NCBI RefSeq assembly: GCF_038051995.1
Contig: NZ_CP150290.1
Location: forward strand, 1,413,501-1,477,500
DNA from: Paenibacillus sp. FSL H8-0537
GTDB lineage: Bacteria > Bacillota > Bacilli > Paenibacillales > Paenibacillaceae
DNA: 64,000 nt
Reading direction: 5' to 3'
Shown piece by piece: positions 29,539-38,631 of the stretch. The translations under genes and the position numbers were made by a program. Position 1 is the first letter of the stretch, and each line of letters begins with the position of its first letter. The notes under the pieces were generated by a model, which did no database searches, was not told the DNA's origin, and saw only the letters and a program-made list of their open reading frames with translations.

Positions 29539-29931
29539 ATGAAATTTTACATAGCGTCTAGTCTCAAAAATATAGAAAATGTACGACGAGTAGCAGAGAG
29601 TTTGAAGGCACGTGGTTTTCAACATACTTATGACTGGACAACTCATTCAAGCATAGACACCTTAACAAAACTCCGTAACATTGGCCAAGAAGAAGTAGCA
29701 GGGGTTATGGATGCAGATGTTGTAATTGTCATGTTCCCAGCAGGGAAAGGGAGTCATGTTGAGTTAGGAATTGCGCTGGGGGCTGGTAAGAAAAATTATT
29801 TATACTCCTCAACAAATGAACTGAATGAAATTGGAAACACTTGTACGTTTTATCATATTGATGGCATTCTTATTCCTACCCCTGATTCAATAAAGTTGAC
29901 ACCATGGCCAAAAAACATAAATGAGACTTAA
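29539..29931 (+). CDS. Nucleoside 2-deoxyribosyltransferase-like protein
   Basis: A 130-aa Rossmann-like protein. The motif DADVVIVMFPAGKGSHVELGIALGAGK carries the conserved Glu (HVELG) that is the nucleophile in nucleoside 2-deoxyribosyltransferases. YDWTTHSS recalls the substrate strand. Such proteins swap bases on deoxynucleosides or cleave nucleotides (DNPH1/MilB-like). It starts behind GGGGGG, and a strong terminator follows 6 bp after the stop, so it is a single-gene unit. Confidence 0.78.
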   Translation: MKFYIASSLKNIENVRRVAESLKARGFQHTYDWTTHSSIDTLTKLRNIGQEEVAGVMDADVVIVMFPAGKGSHVELGIALGAGKKNYLYSSTNELNEIGNTCTFYHIDGILIPTPDSIKLTPWPKNINET

Positions 29932-29936
29932 ATATA

Positions 29937-29976
29937 CCCTGATAAGATCAAGAACGTTGATCTTATCAGGGCTTTT
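29937..29976 (+). terminator. Strong terminator after the deoxyribosyltransferase-like gene
   Basis: A 15-bp perfect stem, CCCTGATAAGATCAA with TTGATCTTATCAGGG around a short loop, is followed by CTTTTC. Confidence 0.85.
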
Positions 29977-30255
29977 CAAGTTTAGGCTCAGTGCAGCATA
30001 CAAGAGGATAGAATTGTTCATGCAAAAGTTAATTTACTACATTCTTTGTTTACGGAGCTTCACTTAGAATGAAAGAGTCATTTTAATAGAAGCTATAGCA
30101 CGTTCATTTAAGGAGTGAATAGGCTTTACACTTCTGAAAAGAGAGGTTTATACACGGTAACAAGTGTAAATTACAAGCTTATTTCTATCCCGTTTATTTA
30201 TATAATGTCTATATACATAATCGGAGACAACCATATTTACAAGGGAGGGATTTTG

Positions 30256-32520
30256 TTGAATAACGAACAAAAGAATAAATTGTGGTATAAAGAGCCAGCC
30301 TCAGAGTGGAATGAGGCACTTCCTATTGGTAATGGTCGATTTGGTGCGATGATTTTCGGCGGCATATACGAAGAGAAGCTTCAGCTAAATGAGGATACGG
30401 TATGGTACGGCGGACCACGGGATAGAAATAATGAAGACGCGCTTCCTCATTTGCCGCAGCTGCGGGAGCTGCTAATGCAAGGAAGGTTGAAGGATGCCGA
30501 GGAGCTTGCAGCACTGACACTGCCGGGTATGCCGGAAACCCAGCGGCATTATTTGCCGCTCGGTGACCTGCTCCTTACTATGGGTGGACATGACCAAGAG
30601 GCTGCGGATTACCGGCGGGAGCTGGATCTGTCTGACGGAGTGGCACGGGTCAGTTATCGTTTAGGTGATGTAAGCTGCACCCGGGAGCTGTTCGCCAGCC
30701 ATCCTGACCAGACGATCGTGCTGCGGTTTACTGCCGATACACCAGGAGCTATATCACTGAAGGCCCGATTCAACCGCAAGCAGTGGAAGTATATGGAGAA
30801 GACAGAAAAATGGGGTCATAACGGACTGGTCATGAGAGGCGAATGTGGAGGTGAAGGGGGAAGTCAGTTCCGGGTGGTGCTTAAGGCTGTCCTTGAAGGG
30901 GGGAGCTGCCGGACGCTTGGTGAACATCTCCTTATTGAGAAGGCGGACAGTGTAACTCTATTGCTGATGGCAGCTACTACTTTTCGTTACAGCGACCCCG
31001 AGACACACTGCAAATCACAGCTGAGCACATTGGAGAAGCTGTCCTATAATGAATTACTTGTGCGACACACTCAGGATTACAGAGCCCTATACAATCGGGT
31101 GGAGCTGGAGCTCCCGGGTAATGGTGGGGAAATGGGCGAGCTGCCAACTGATGAAAGGCTAGGAAGGATCAAAGAAGGGAAGGAGGACAATGGTTTAGTC
31201 GCTCTGTATTTTCAATATGGGCGCTATCTGCTGATCTCCTCCAGCCGTCCCGGTTCTTTGCCGGCCAATTTGCAGGGCATCTGGAATGACAGTTTTCTGC
31301 CGCCATGGGACAGTAAATTTACGATTAATATTAACACTCAGATGAACTACTGGCTGGCGGAAAATTGTAATTTAGCGGAGTGTCACGAGCCTTTATTTGA
31401 GCTGATTGAGCGGATGAGAGAACCGGGCAGCCGAACTGCCAGGGTAATGTATAACTGCCGAGGCTTCACAGCCCATCATAATACAGACATTTGGGCGGAT
31501 ACTGCCCCGCAGGATACTTATTTGCCGGCTTCCTTCTGGCCGATGGGCGCAGCATGGCTCTGCCTGCATCTCTGGGAGCATTATCGTTTTGGAAAGGACC
31601 GCTTCTTTCTGGAACAGGCCTATGGGACGATGAAGGAGGCGGCAGAGTTTTTATTGGATTATTTAATAGAAGATACAGAAGGAAGGCTGGTCACCTGTCC
31701 GTCTGTATCTCCTGAGAACCGATATACCCTTCCCGGGGGAGAGAGCGGTGTACTCTGTGTAGGTGCCTCTATGGATTTTCAAATCATTAGGGCGCTGTTC
31801 GGCGCCTGCATAACAAGCTGCGAAATTCTAAACCGGGATCAGCCGTTCGCTGAAGAGCTTGCCGCGACGCTGGAACGGCTGCCGAGGCCGCAGATCGGCC
31901 AATATGGACAGGTTCAGGAATGGATGGAGGATTATGAGGAGCCGGAACCGGGTCACCGTCATATATCCCATCTGTTTGCCCTCTATCCTGGCGACGAGTT
32001 TAACCTGGAGCAGACGCCAGAGCTTGCGGCTGCATCCCGTGTAACACTGGAGCGAAGGCTGAGCGCAGGCGGCGGGCACACGGGATGGAGCCGTGCCTGG
32101 ATTATTAATTTCTGGGCGCGTCTTCAGGATGGGGAGAAAGCTTTCTCCAATGTGCTAGCATTATTAGATCATTCGACACTGCCTAATTTGTTCGACAATC
32201 ATCCCCCGTTCCAAATAGACGGCAACTTTGGTGGAGCTGCAGGCATCGCCGAGATGCTTTTGCAGAGTCATATCGGAGAAATCCTGCTCCTGCCAGCACT
32301 GCCGGCAGCCTGGGATAGTGGATTCGTCCGTGGTCTTAGAGCGCGTGGAGGATTTACTGTAAGCCTGCAGTGGTCGGAAATGAAGGTGGTAGAGGCCAGG
32401 GTAGAGTGCACAGAAGCTGGCCTATGCAGAATAAGCGGGCCGGGTCTCGCGAGGGTTGAATTTATGGCTGAAGCAGGACAGACCTATTCCTTCTCCTCGA
32501 ATAAGGAAATTAATTTATAG
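30256..32520 (+). CDS. GH95 alpha-L-fucosidase, second copy
   Basis: About 754 aa with the same family hallmarks as the copy at 18-20 kb: [42 protein letters not shown] and [16 protein letters not shown]. There is no signal peptide. TTG 30256 (or 30253) follows AGGGAGGG by 6 nt; the open frame back to 30115 is judged upstream readthrough. Sequence divergence from the other copy is large, so the two are old paralogues rather than a recent duplication, and may differ in substrate. It stands alone without transporter genes. Confidence 0.88.
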   Translation: MNNEQKNKLWYKEPASEWNEALPIGNGRFGAMIFGGIYEEKLQLNEDTVWYGGPRDRNNEDALPHLPQLRELLMQGRLKDAEELAALTLPGMPETQRHYLPLGDLLLTMGGHDQEAADYRRELDLSDGVARVSYRLGDVSCTRELFASHPDQTIVLRFTADTPGAISLKARFNRKQWKYMEKTEKWGHNGLVMRGECGGEGGSQFRVVLKAVLEGGSCRTLGEHLLIEKADSVTLLLMAATTFRYSDPETHCKSQLSTLEKLSYNELLVRHTQDYRALYNRVELELPGNGGEMGELPTDERLGRIKEGKEDNGLVALYFQYGRYLLISSSRPGSLPANLQGIWNDSFLPPWDSKFTININTQMNYWLAENCNLAECHEPLFELIERMREPGSRTARVMYNCRGFTAHHNTDIWADTAPQDTYLPASFWPMGAAWLCLHLWEHYRFGKDRFFLEQAYGTMKEAAEFLLDYLIEDTEGRLVTCPSVSPENRYTLPGGESGVLCVGASMDFQIIRALFGACITSCEILNRDQPFAEELAATLERLPRPQIGQYGQVQEWMEDYEEPEPGHRHISHLFALYPGDEFNLEQTPELAAASRVTLERRLSAGGGHTGWSRAWIINFWARLQDGEKAFSNVLALLDHSTLPNLFDNHPPFQIDGNFGGAAGIAEMLLQSHIGEILLLPALPAAWDSGFVRGLRARGGFTVSLQWSEMKVVEARVECTEAGLCRISGPGLARVEFMAEAGQTYSFSSNKEINL

Positions 32521-32585
32521 TCTTGTATATAACCTCAAACATATCCTCAAAATTCAATAATCAGTAAGCCAAACGGCGATTTCTC

Positions 32586-32686
32586 AAATATAGAGAAAGG
32601 ATGTGATTTTTCGATCCTTCTCTATATTTCTACGCGAAACGGTAGCTTTGCCGCCAGAGGACGGCGACAGCCATTTACGCTTGTGT
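32586..32686 (+). repeat. Structured intergenic element, copy 1
   Basis: A 16-bp hairpin with outer arms AAATATA.../...TATATTT (32586-32602 with 32614-32629, one bulged base) is followed by GAAACG, then GCCGCCAGAGGACGGC, GACAGCC and CTTGTGT. The same order occurs at 57333-57436. The inner hairpin bases differ but remain complementary. See the findings for the comparison. Confidence 0.6.
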
Positions 32687-32788
32687 ATGAGGGAATCGTT
32701 GTTTGGCTTCTTTGCGAGCATTGAACCATATTGGATAAGAAATGCTTATTTTCCATTTATGACTGATTATATGAATGGTATACATGAC

Positions 32789-32852
32789 TTGACACCATTT
32801 GTTTTTTACGCTAAATTAAATGCATGCGCATGCTTTTAATTAATTTGGCGTA
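32789..32852 (+). promoter_or_regulatory. Promoter with overlapping palindrome upstream of reductase gene
   Basis: TTGACA (32789-32794) and TAAATT (32812-32817) are 17 nt apart. An imperfect palindrome centred on GCATGCGCATGC runs from 32807 to 32852 (TACGC...GGCGTA outer arms) and covers the -10 and the start point. This is the placement of a repressor operator. Confidence 0.5.
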
Positions 32853-32991
32853 AGGATCAATCATGTTGTTAACTGATCACAGATCGTTTGCGCACAAAAG
32901 CGTCCTTTACCCACAATACTCAAGCATTGCTGGTATCCGTAGGAGCTATCGCAATAGACTGGCAATATTTCATAACGAGGAGGGTTTGAAT

Positions 32992-33636
32992 ATGAAGGTG
33001 CTAGTAGTCGGATCGAATGGACAAATCGGACAGCGCCTTATTCAACTGTTGAGAGCAAGCCAAGAGCACACCGTCCGGGCGATGGTGCGAAAAAAAGAAC
33101 AAGCCGATGCCTATGAGAAGCAGGGCGTCGAAACGGTGCTTGCAGATTTGGAAGGAACGGTAGATTCCATTGCCGCAGTCGCTGAGGGCTGTGACGCCAT
33201 TGTGTTTACCGCGGGCTCAGGAGGCAAGACTGGTCATGATAAAACATTGTTGATTGACTTGGATGGTGCTGTGAAAACGATTGAAGCGGCTGAAAAAGCA
33301 GGCATTGGCAGATTTATTATGATTAGTGCCATTCAGGCGAATAACCGTGAGAACTGGCACACTGAGATTGTTCCGTATTACGCAGCAAAGCATTATGCAG
33401 ACAGACTACTGGAAAGCAGCAAGTTGACATACACGATTATACGGCCAGGCATTCTTTTGAATGAACCGGGTACAGGAAAAGTATTTGCTGCTGAGAATAT
33501 CACTTCTGGCAGTATTCCTCGTGAAGATGCAGCTCATGCTATTTTGGCCGCATTGGATGAGAAGCATACCTACAAGCGTGCGTTTGACTTAATTGCTGGT
33601 GACGATTTAATTGCCGATGCATTGAAAAAAGTCTAA
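32992..33636 (+). CDS. NAD(P)-binding atypical SDR (NmrA/YhfK-like)
   Basis: A 214-aa Rossmann protein starting MKVLVVGSNGQIGQRLIQLL, with the GxxGxxG dinucleotide loop at the N-terminus and VLADLEG, AIVFTAGSGG and RFIMISA strands. These are the signs of short atypical SDRs such as YhfK/YwnB. GGAGGG lies before the ATG at 32992; the frame extends to 32863 without a start of comparable quality. Function in the family is loosely tied to redox or quinone stress. Confidence 0.85.
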   Translation: MKVLVVGSNGQIGQRLIQLLRASQEHTVRAMVRKKEQADAYEKQGVETVLADLEGTVDSIAAVAEGCDAIVFTAGSGGKTGHDKTLLIDLDGAVKTIEAAEKAGIGRFIMISAIQANNRENWHTEIVPYYAAKHYADRLLESSKLTYTIIRPGILLNEPGTGKVFAAENITSGSIPREDAAHAILAALDEKHTYKRAFDLIAGDDLIADALKKV

Positions 33637-33688
33637 AAAGCAGCTGCCGTACCGTATAAATCCGAATGAAATAAGAGAGGGCTTCGGG

Positions 33689-34033
33689 ATGTTCTGGTTG
33701 ATTTTTTTAGCCGTTATAATCACAATGTTCGTTGTTATACGTCAGTTATGGCCCATGCCAAACCTTAAACATATCGATTATCAAGATTTTTTGAAACGGC
33801 GGGATGAATTTCGTGAATATAAAGTGATTGATATTCGAGATTCACTCGAGTATTTGGCCGATCCTACAGCTGGGACGATCAATATCTCGCTAGGCCGCCT
33901 TCCTTACGTATGGAAAAATCATCTTATCCGTGAGGATAATGTCATCATATTGTCTACTAGGGCATTTAAATCAAAAAAAGCTGCGCGGATTTTGCGAAAG
34001 CGAGGATTTGAATTTCTCTATGTAGTTAAATAA
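33689..34033 (+). CDS. Membrane-anchored rhodanese-like protein without active Cys
   Basis: 114 aa: one N-terminal TM helix (FWLIFLAVIITMFVVI) and a short rhodanese fold (YQDFLKRRDEFREYKVIDIRDSLEYLAD...INISLGRLP...VIILSTRAFKSKKAARILRKRGF). Where active rhodaneses have Cys at the head of the catalytic loop (YCRSG), this one has STRA, so sulphur transfer is unlikely; a binding or regulatory role is more plausible. It starts behind AGAGGG. Confidence 0.8.
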   Translation: MFWLIFLAVIITMFVVIRQLWPMPNLKHIDYQDFLKRRDEFREYKVIDIRDSLEYLADPTAGTINISLGRLPYVWKNHLIREDNVIILSTRAFKSKKAARILRKRGFEFLYVVK

Positions 34034-34316
34034 AGAGAGGAGTCTTTCTCAACTTATTGGGCATTGGAAGCCGCATCAAATCTGGGCAAAGAAACCGATA
34101 TCCCTAAACAGTATTCTTCTGGATTCTAAGAGCTGAACGAATAGAAGAAAAAATGTCGACAGCTCTAGCTTGAACGTACAATGTGCGTTATCGGTTTGTC
34201 ATTTCCCACCCTCTATAAATAGTAAAATGCATAGTGACAACTTATATCCCCAGCATATTGGCAATTCTGTTAAGAAACAGGATTTGAGTAGTCTGGTCCC
34301 AGTCGATATATGCTGT

Positions 34317-34368
34317 TTTAAAAAGGTTATCAAATGCTGAACGAACCTCTCAGCAGATGATAACCTTT
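34317..34368 (-). terminator. Terminator of the M6 protease gene
   Basis: AAAGGTTATCA pairs with TGATAACCTTT, with an inner TGCTGA/TCAGCA stem. On the minus strand it ends in CCTTTTTA, about 50 nt after the protease stop. No gene is visible between 34034 and here. Confidence 0.75.
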
Positions 34369-34417
34369 CGGGTAGCATTAGCGTACAATCATTTCAATAG
34401 CTGCCCTCACAAATACA

Positions 34418-36424
34418 TTATTGCGTCACTCCAAATACATTAAGTTCAGCCACACTTGTCCATGGGTTATTGTTTACCTCACTTAAGGCTCGCAGTCTAA
34501 TATATCGACCTGTCTTGGCTGCAAAGCTGACTTCTTTCAAAGTGGTATCATTTGTAAAGGCACCTGAGGCTACAGATGTTCCCCAGTTTACCCCATCAGT
34601 GCTGACGTAGAACTCATAGTCCTTGATCGTTCCGTTCACTTGGCCATCTTGTCTTGGCAGATAGCTGAATTTGGAGAGAGTATAGGATGCACCCAGATCA
34701 ATTTGAATCTCGTGCGGCATTGGAGCTACTGGGGACCATTTCGTGTGCCACAACGTGCTGTTGTTCCCATCAAAGGCTTTCAGGGCTTCATTGTACAATT
34801 CATCGCTGTCTACATATTTTAGCGTCCAATTCGTTTGCGGAATCAGATGGGCTCCTCCTACTGTTACTGTCGTATTCATAGCGGAATTACTTGTACTTGT
34901 CGTCGTAATTGTAACTCCTGAATTATTTCCAGTGTAGGTATTACTGTTTGGATTGGTACCTGGACCAAAGGAAGCAGCATGATTATTATTCGTGTAATAG
35001 AACGAGTCCTGATATTCACTGACGGATTGCTCAATATCGATGAAAGGGTGAGGATCATTTTGGAAATTATTCATGGATTCATCAATATGCCAAATCGCGA
35101 TGCCGCCAGAAACGGTTGGCAAGCTTGCATCATATCCAACTTTTTGGCGATTCTCAACTAAAAAATATGAATTATCCGCTAAAGGAATCTTTATAACATT
35201 ATAGTTATTAAGGATGCTATTCAGAGTAACATTGTTTGTTGTATTTACTACAACAGGTGTTACAAATCCTAATTTTACTTTTGACCAGGCATCCATATGA
35301 GTGGGTGTAGCTCCATAATCTTCTCCTTGAAGACTATTCCAGGATCCATTAGCCATTATACTTAGCTCACCCACATGATTATTAGAACCATAGAGATCTG
35401 GAAGACCAAAGGAATGCCCTAATTCATGAGCAAGGAGACCAATCGTTGCCATATGACCATATTGTTTTTCGCCCTGTGCCGTAAACATACCTGATACTGT
35501 AACACCATCGTGATTGGTGTCGGGAGCAAACGACTGATGTGCCCAAACATTTGGTGCTGAACCACCACTAGCCTCTTCATTACCAGCAAGAATAGTTACA
35601 ATGTAGAAACCATCTTTAGAATCGATGACCTGATCATTATTGGTATCGAAACTAGCATAATTCACCGCAAGATCAGCTTTAGTAAGTGCATCTGTTATAA
35701 CTGTTCCCATGCTTTTTCCCGATGTATCCGGATGATCGTAGTCTAGTTTTACCTTTACTACCCCGTCATTTTGCGTGCCATATAAATCGGACGCTGGAGT
35801 GAGCTGCACTTTTCCATTACTCACTTCATTATAGTAATCTTTAATTGACTTTTGATTTGCTGAAAAGAATTTGTTGCTCCAATCGTTGTCGCTATATGCG
35901 ATATCAATATTTGTAAACTCAATTAACAAAACTAGTAATTTTTTGGTTCCTGAAACTGAAGTGACAGTTCCATCAATATTTTGTAGTGATCCCGTAAACT
36001 CTTTCGATTCTGAACGTTCAAGAGAAGATGAGGATTCCTTTTGCAGCTCATTTATCAGCTCCTGTTTTTTCTGAGCTTGAGGATTGTATTTGTTTACCCA
36101 TGTGGTTAAATGGTTCTCATCTACTGCTTTTGCAGGCCTCTTGTCAATTTTATATTTTTCTCCCGTCGATTTCAGGTCGTTTGATGTAAGTTCAGCGTAA
36201 TTCCAATACCCCTGCTGATCTTGTATAAGTACGTCGCCATCGCTTGTACTTGCCCAATGGAACCATTCATCTCCATGCAACGTAGCTTGAAACGACTCGC
36301 CTGACGGTTGCTCCATTTCGACAACCCCATTGTATGCTGGTGCGGCAAAAACGCTCGTATGAATGCACAAAACACAAATCAAAGAAAAAACGGATGTGAA
36401 CAGAAACTTGAAACTATTCTTCAT
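34418..36424 (-). CDS. Secreted M6-family metalloprotease with discoidin-type C-terminus
   Basis: 668 aa. The signal peptide FKFLFTSVFSLICVLCIHTSVFA is followed by a propeptide-like region to about residue 130. The M6 catalytic domain has the zinc motif HELGHSFGLPDLYG (H333, E334). The last 140 residues form an F5/8 type C (CBM32-like) domain (ALKAFDGNNSTLWHTKWSP ... KTGRYIRLRALSE), a carbohydrate- or surface-binding module. ATG 36424 has GGAGG upstream; the longer frame to 36505 is not used. The family degrades extracellular proteins, and the bacterial relatives include immune inhibitor A. Confidence 0.92.
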   Translation of the reverse strand: MKNSFKFLFTSVFSLICVLCIHTSVFAAPAYNGVVEMEQPSGESFQATLHGDEWFHWASTSDGDVLIQDQQGYWNYAELTSNDLKSTGEKYKIDKRPAKAVDENHLTTWVNKYNPQAQKKQELINELQKESSSSLERSESKEFTGSLQNIDGTVTSVSGTKKLLVLLIEFTNIDIAYSDNDWSNKFFSANQKSIKDYYNEVSNGKVQLTPASDLYGTQNDGVVKVKLDYDHPDTSGKSMGTVITDALTKADLAVNYASFDTNNDQVIDSKDGFYIVTILAGNEEASGGSAPNVWAHQSFAPDTNHDGVTVSGMFTAQGEKQYGHMATIGLLAHELGHSFGLPDLYGSNNHVGELSIMANGSWNSLQGEDYGATPTHMDAWSKVKLGFVTPVVVNTTNNVTLNSILNNYNVIKIPLADNSYFLVENRQKVGYDASLPTVSGGIAIWHIDESMNNFQNDPHPFIDIEQSVSEYQDSFYYTNNNHAASFGPGTNPNSNTYTGNNSGVTITTTSTSNSAMNTTVTVGGAHLIPQTNWTLKYVDSDELYNEALKAFDGNNSTLWHTKWSPVAPMPHEIQIDLGASYTLSKFSYLPRQDGQVNGTIKDYEFYVSTDGVNWGTSVASGAFTNDTTLKEVSFAAKTGRYIRLRALSEVNNNPWTSVAELNVFGVTQ

Positions 36425-36952
36425 AAATATTCCTCCTTTAGATTTTTTTGTTGGTGATAAAATCGTTTTCTTTATAGATTCATAAAGGTCGTCCCTCCCT
36501 TTCATTGATATGAGGAATATTCTGTTGATAATCGCACCAGATTCATAGATAGATTAAATCGACAGATGCATCTAACAGAAGACTGCAATACCTCCTATCA
36601 CAATATGAGTAAATTTTTACAATATGTCTAATTTTTTGTGTATATTCTATTTTTATGAAATAATCTTAATGTGGGCAGATGAATAGCCGGATTCCCAGGA
36701 TTTCATCTAGCCATGCATGCTCAAGTATAAAGAATCTAATAAATCGAAAGGCTCAATCTATTAGTTTTGTATAATAGGTTGAGCCTTTTTTCGAACTATA
36801 GCAGGGGCCCGTTTAGATTCCATCAAAGAAAGCCTGACCGGAAAGAGGAATGTACGATTTTCGATATAAGGTTAAAAACCGAATATATAAACAGCCGCTC
36901 TATGACCCTATAATTAGCTTTGTACCATCAATGTATAGAAATGGGGTAAAAC
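36425..36952. other. Intergenic region between the M6 gene and the GH127 relic
   Basis: It holds the presumed promoter of the minus-strand protease and the orphan terminator at 36750-36792. I see no other coding or structured feature. Confidence 0.4.
36750..36792 (+). terminator. Orphan terminator
   Basis: GGCTCAATCTATTA pairs with AATAGGTTGAGCC, followed by TTTTTT. No plus-strand gene precedes it, which suggests a lost upstream gene. Confidence 0.7.
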
Positions 36953-37337
36953 ATGGTTCATTATGTTAAGTTCGCAAAGTTGTTAGCGCTTTCTATTGCG
37001 ATAGGAGTATTGCCGACTTCGGGCAGATGCTGGCAAAGTGGCCATTCAGCGTGGTCCGCTCGTCTATTGCCTGGAGGAAGCCGACAATGGAGCTCCGATT
37101 ACCTCGCTTGAATTGGCCGAGGAACCAAACTTGACAGAGTATGCCGTTCAAAATCTTCTTGGAGGCTGCGTTATTGTAGAAGGTGATGGAGTAATGACAG
37201 ATCCAGCTTCATGGTCCGATGTTAAGCCTTACCGCCCTTACACGAAGCAGAGGAACGCGGTTCGCTTCAAGTCCATTCCATATTATTTATGGGGCAAGCG
37301 CCAGCCTGGCGAAATGAGCGTCTGGCTGCAGAGCTGA
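36953..37337 (+). pseudogene. Signal-peptide start joined out of frame to a GH127 C-terminal fragment
   Basis: From 37023 the frame reads ADAGKVAIQRGPLVYCLEEADNG and ends IPYYLWGKRQPGEMSVWLQ. This is the C-terminal end of GH127 beta-L-arabinofuranosidases (DUF1680). The barrel and catalytic residues are missing. Just upstream, in another frame, ATG 36953 begins MVHYVKFAKLLALSIAIGVL, which looks like the signal peptide of an unrelated secreted protein. The two pieces meet near 37020, marking a deletion joint. Confidence 0.7.
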
Positions 37338-37406
37338 AATAGGTGAATGTATAGGCTGCAGGACCGATACAGCTTGCGATAAGGATACAAGGTAACGAGG
37401 AGGAAA

Positions 37407-37437
37407 AGGACAGGAGAGCGTATCCTGTCCTTTTTTT
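37407..37437 (+). terminator. Terminator after the GH127 fragment
   Basis: AGGACAGGA pairs with TCCTGTCCT around a 7-nt loop, followed by TTTTTT. Confidence 0.85.
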
Positions 37438-37477
37438 GTATTCGGGTCGGATAAAGTGGAAATTGAAAATTTAAACA

Positions 37478-37506
37478 TTGACTTTCAGTAAAATGGTAGC
37501 TAATAT
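37478..37506 (+). promoter_or_regulatory. SigA promoter of the iron-uptake operon
   Basis: TTGACT (37478-37483), a 17-nt spacer and TAATAT (37501-37506). The Fur box lies about 19 nt downstream of the -10. Confidence 0.7.
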
Positions 37507-37524
37507 AGCTATTGTATCTAATGA

Positions 37525-37539
37525 TGATAATCATTATCA
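37525..37539 (+). promoter_or_regulatory. Fur box (perfect 7-1-7)
   Basis: TGATAATCATTATCA matches the Bacillus Fur 7-1-7 palindrome exactly. A partial second site (ATAATGATAAACACTATCA) follows at 37542-37560. Fe-Fur binding here would block the promoter. Confidence 0.85.
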
Positions 37540-37605
37540 ACATAATGATAAACACTATCACAGTAGGATAGCTTTGATTTTTGGAATAATAGGGGGATAA
37601 ACAAA

Positions 37606-38631
37606 ATGAACAAAAGGCTAATGGGTTTAATTATGGTTATCGTTGTTGTGCTGGTCGCAGCGGGCTGTGGATCTAACACTACGAATAATTCGGCAGCAGA
37701 AGGAACCGCAACTGACCATGCAGCTGCTGCAAATTCGAATGGGGAGTCCGCTGCGGCTGGACCTATTATATTAAAGGATGCTAAAGGCGAGGTTAAGCTG
37801 GATAAGCCTGCGCAAAAGGTTGTCGTACTAGAGTGGACATTTACAGAGGATGTGATTGCGCTTGGCGTGCAGCCAGTTGGTAATGCCGATAACGCACAAT
37901 ATAAGCTGTATGTGACATCAGAAGCGCCGCTGGATGAAAACGTGACGGATGTTGGTATGCGTGACGCTCCGAATCTAGAGACAATTGCGGCTTTGAAGCC
38001 CGATTTGATTATAGCGAATACGGATAGCCACGAAGCGATTTATGATCAATTGAAAGGCATTGCGCCAACGTTGATTTTTAGTCTATACCCGCTTGAAGGG
38101 GACACCAATCAATATGACCAGATGGAAGAAGTGTTCAAAACGATTGCAGCTGCTGTTGGAAAAACAGAGGAAGGTACTAAAGTTCTAGCTGACCTGGATG
38201 CTCATTATGCGGATGCAAAGGCTGCGCTTGCTGCGGCAGGAAAGGGTGGCTTCAACTACGTGCTGACACAAGCTTACAGCTACCAAAATGCAGCAACGCT
38301 GCGTCTTTTTACTGACAACTCGCTTGCCGTACAAACGCTGGATCGGATTGGCCTGAAAAACGATTGGAAATCGGAAAACTTTGAGGTTTACGGATTTAGC
38401 ACTTCGACGGTTGAAGCGCTGCCGGCGGTTCAAGACACCAATCTGATCTACATTGTTCAAAAGGATGATAATATTTTTTCGAAAGAACTAAAGGATAACT
38501 CGGTTTGGAACGGTCTTACTTTCGTTAAGGAGAAACGCATCTACGGATTAGATAGCGCGACCTGGGTGTTCGGCGGTCCAATCTCCTCGAAAGTGATCGT
38601 TGATGAAGTTGTGAATACATTAACGAAATGA
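37606..38631 (+). CDS. Iron-siderophore binding lipoprotein
   Basis: 341 aa. The signal peptide ends in the lipobox LVAAGC, followed by a Ser/Asn/Ala-rich linker and a Peripla_BP_2 (FecB/FhuD-like) domain (KVVVLEWTFTEDVIALGVQPVG, LETIAALKPDLIIANTDSHEAIYDQLKGIAPTL). It delivers ferric chelates to the downstream permease. Its stop overlaps the permease start (ATGA). Fur-controlled. The siderophore is unknown; the closest-feeling group is the YfmC/YfiY citrate/schizokinen type. Confidence 0.9.
   Translation: MNKRLMGLIMVIVVVLVAAGCGSNTTNNSAAEGTATDHAAAANSNGESAAAGPIILKDAKGEVKLDKPAQKVVVLEWTFTEDVIALGVQPVGNADNAQYKLYVTSEAPLDENVTDVGMRDAPNLETIAALKPDLIIANTDSHEAIYDQLKGIAPTLIFSLYPLEGDTNQYDQMEEVFKTIAAAVGKTEEGTKVLADLDAHYADAKAALAAAGKGGFNYVLTQAYSYQNAATLRLFTDNSLAVQTLDRIGLKNDWKSENFEVYGFSTSTVEALPAVQDTNLIYIVQKDDNIFSKELKDNSVWNGLTFVKEKRIYGLDSATWVFGGPISSKVIVDEVVNTLTK

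Noticed and set aside
30115..30255. N-terminal extension of the second GH95
   Set aside because: GH95 proteins begin near the LWYxxPAxxWNEALP block; AGGGAGGG before TTG 30256 sets the start.
32863..32991. In-frame N-terminal extension of the NAD(P)-binding reductase
   Set aside because: The GxxGxxG dinucleotide loop should be at the very start, and GGAGGG precedes ATG 32992.
37542..37560. Second full Fur box next to the perfect one
   Set aside because: ATAATGATAAACACTATCA has only a partial 7-1-7 match; noted as a weak half site only.
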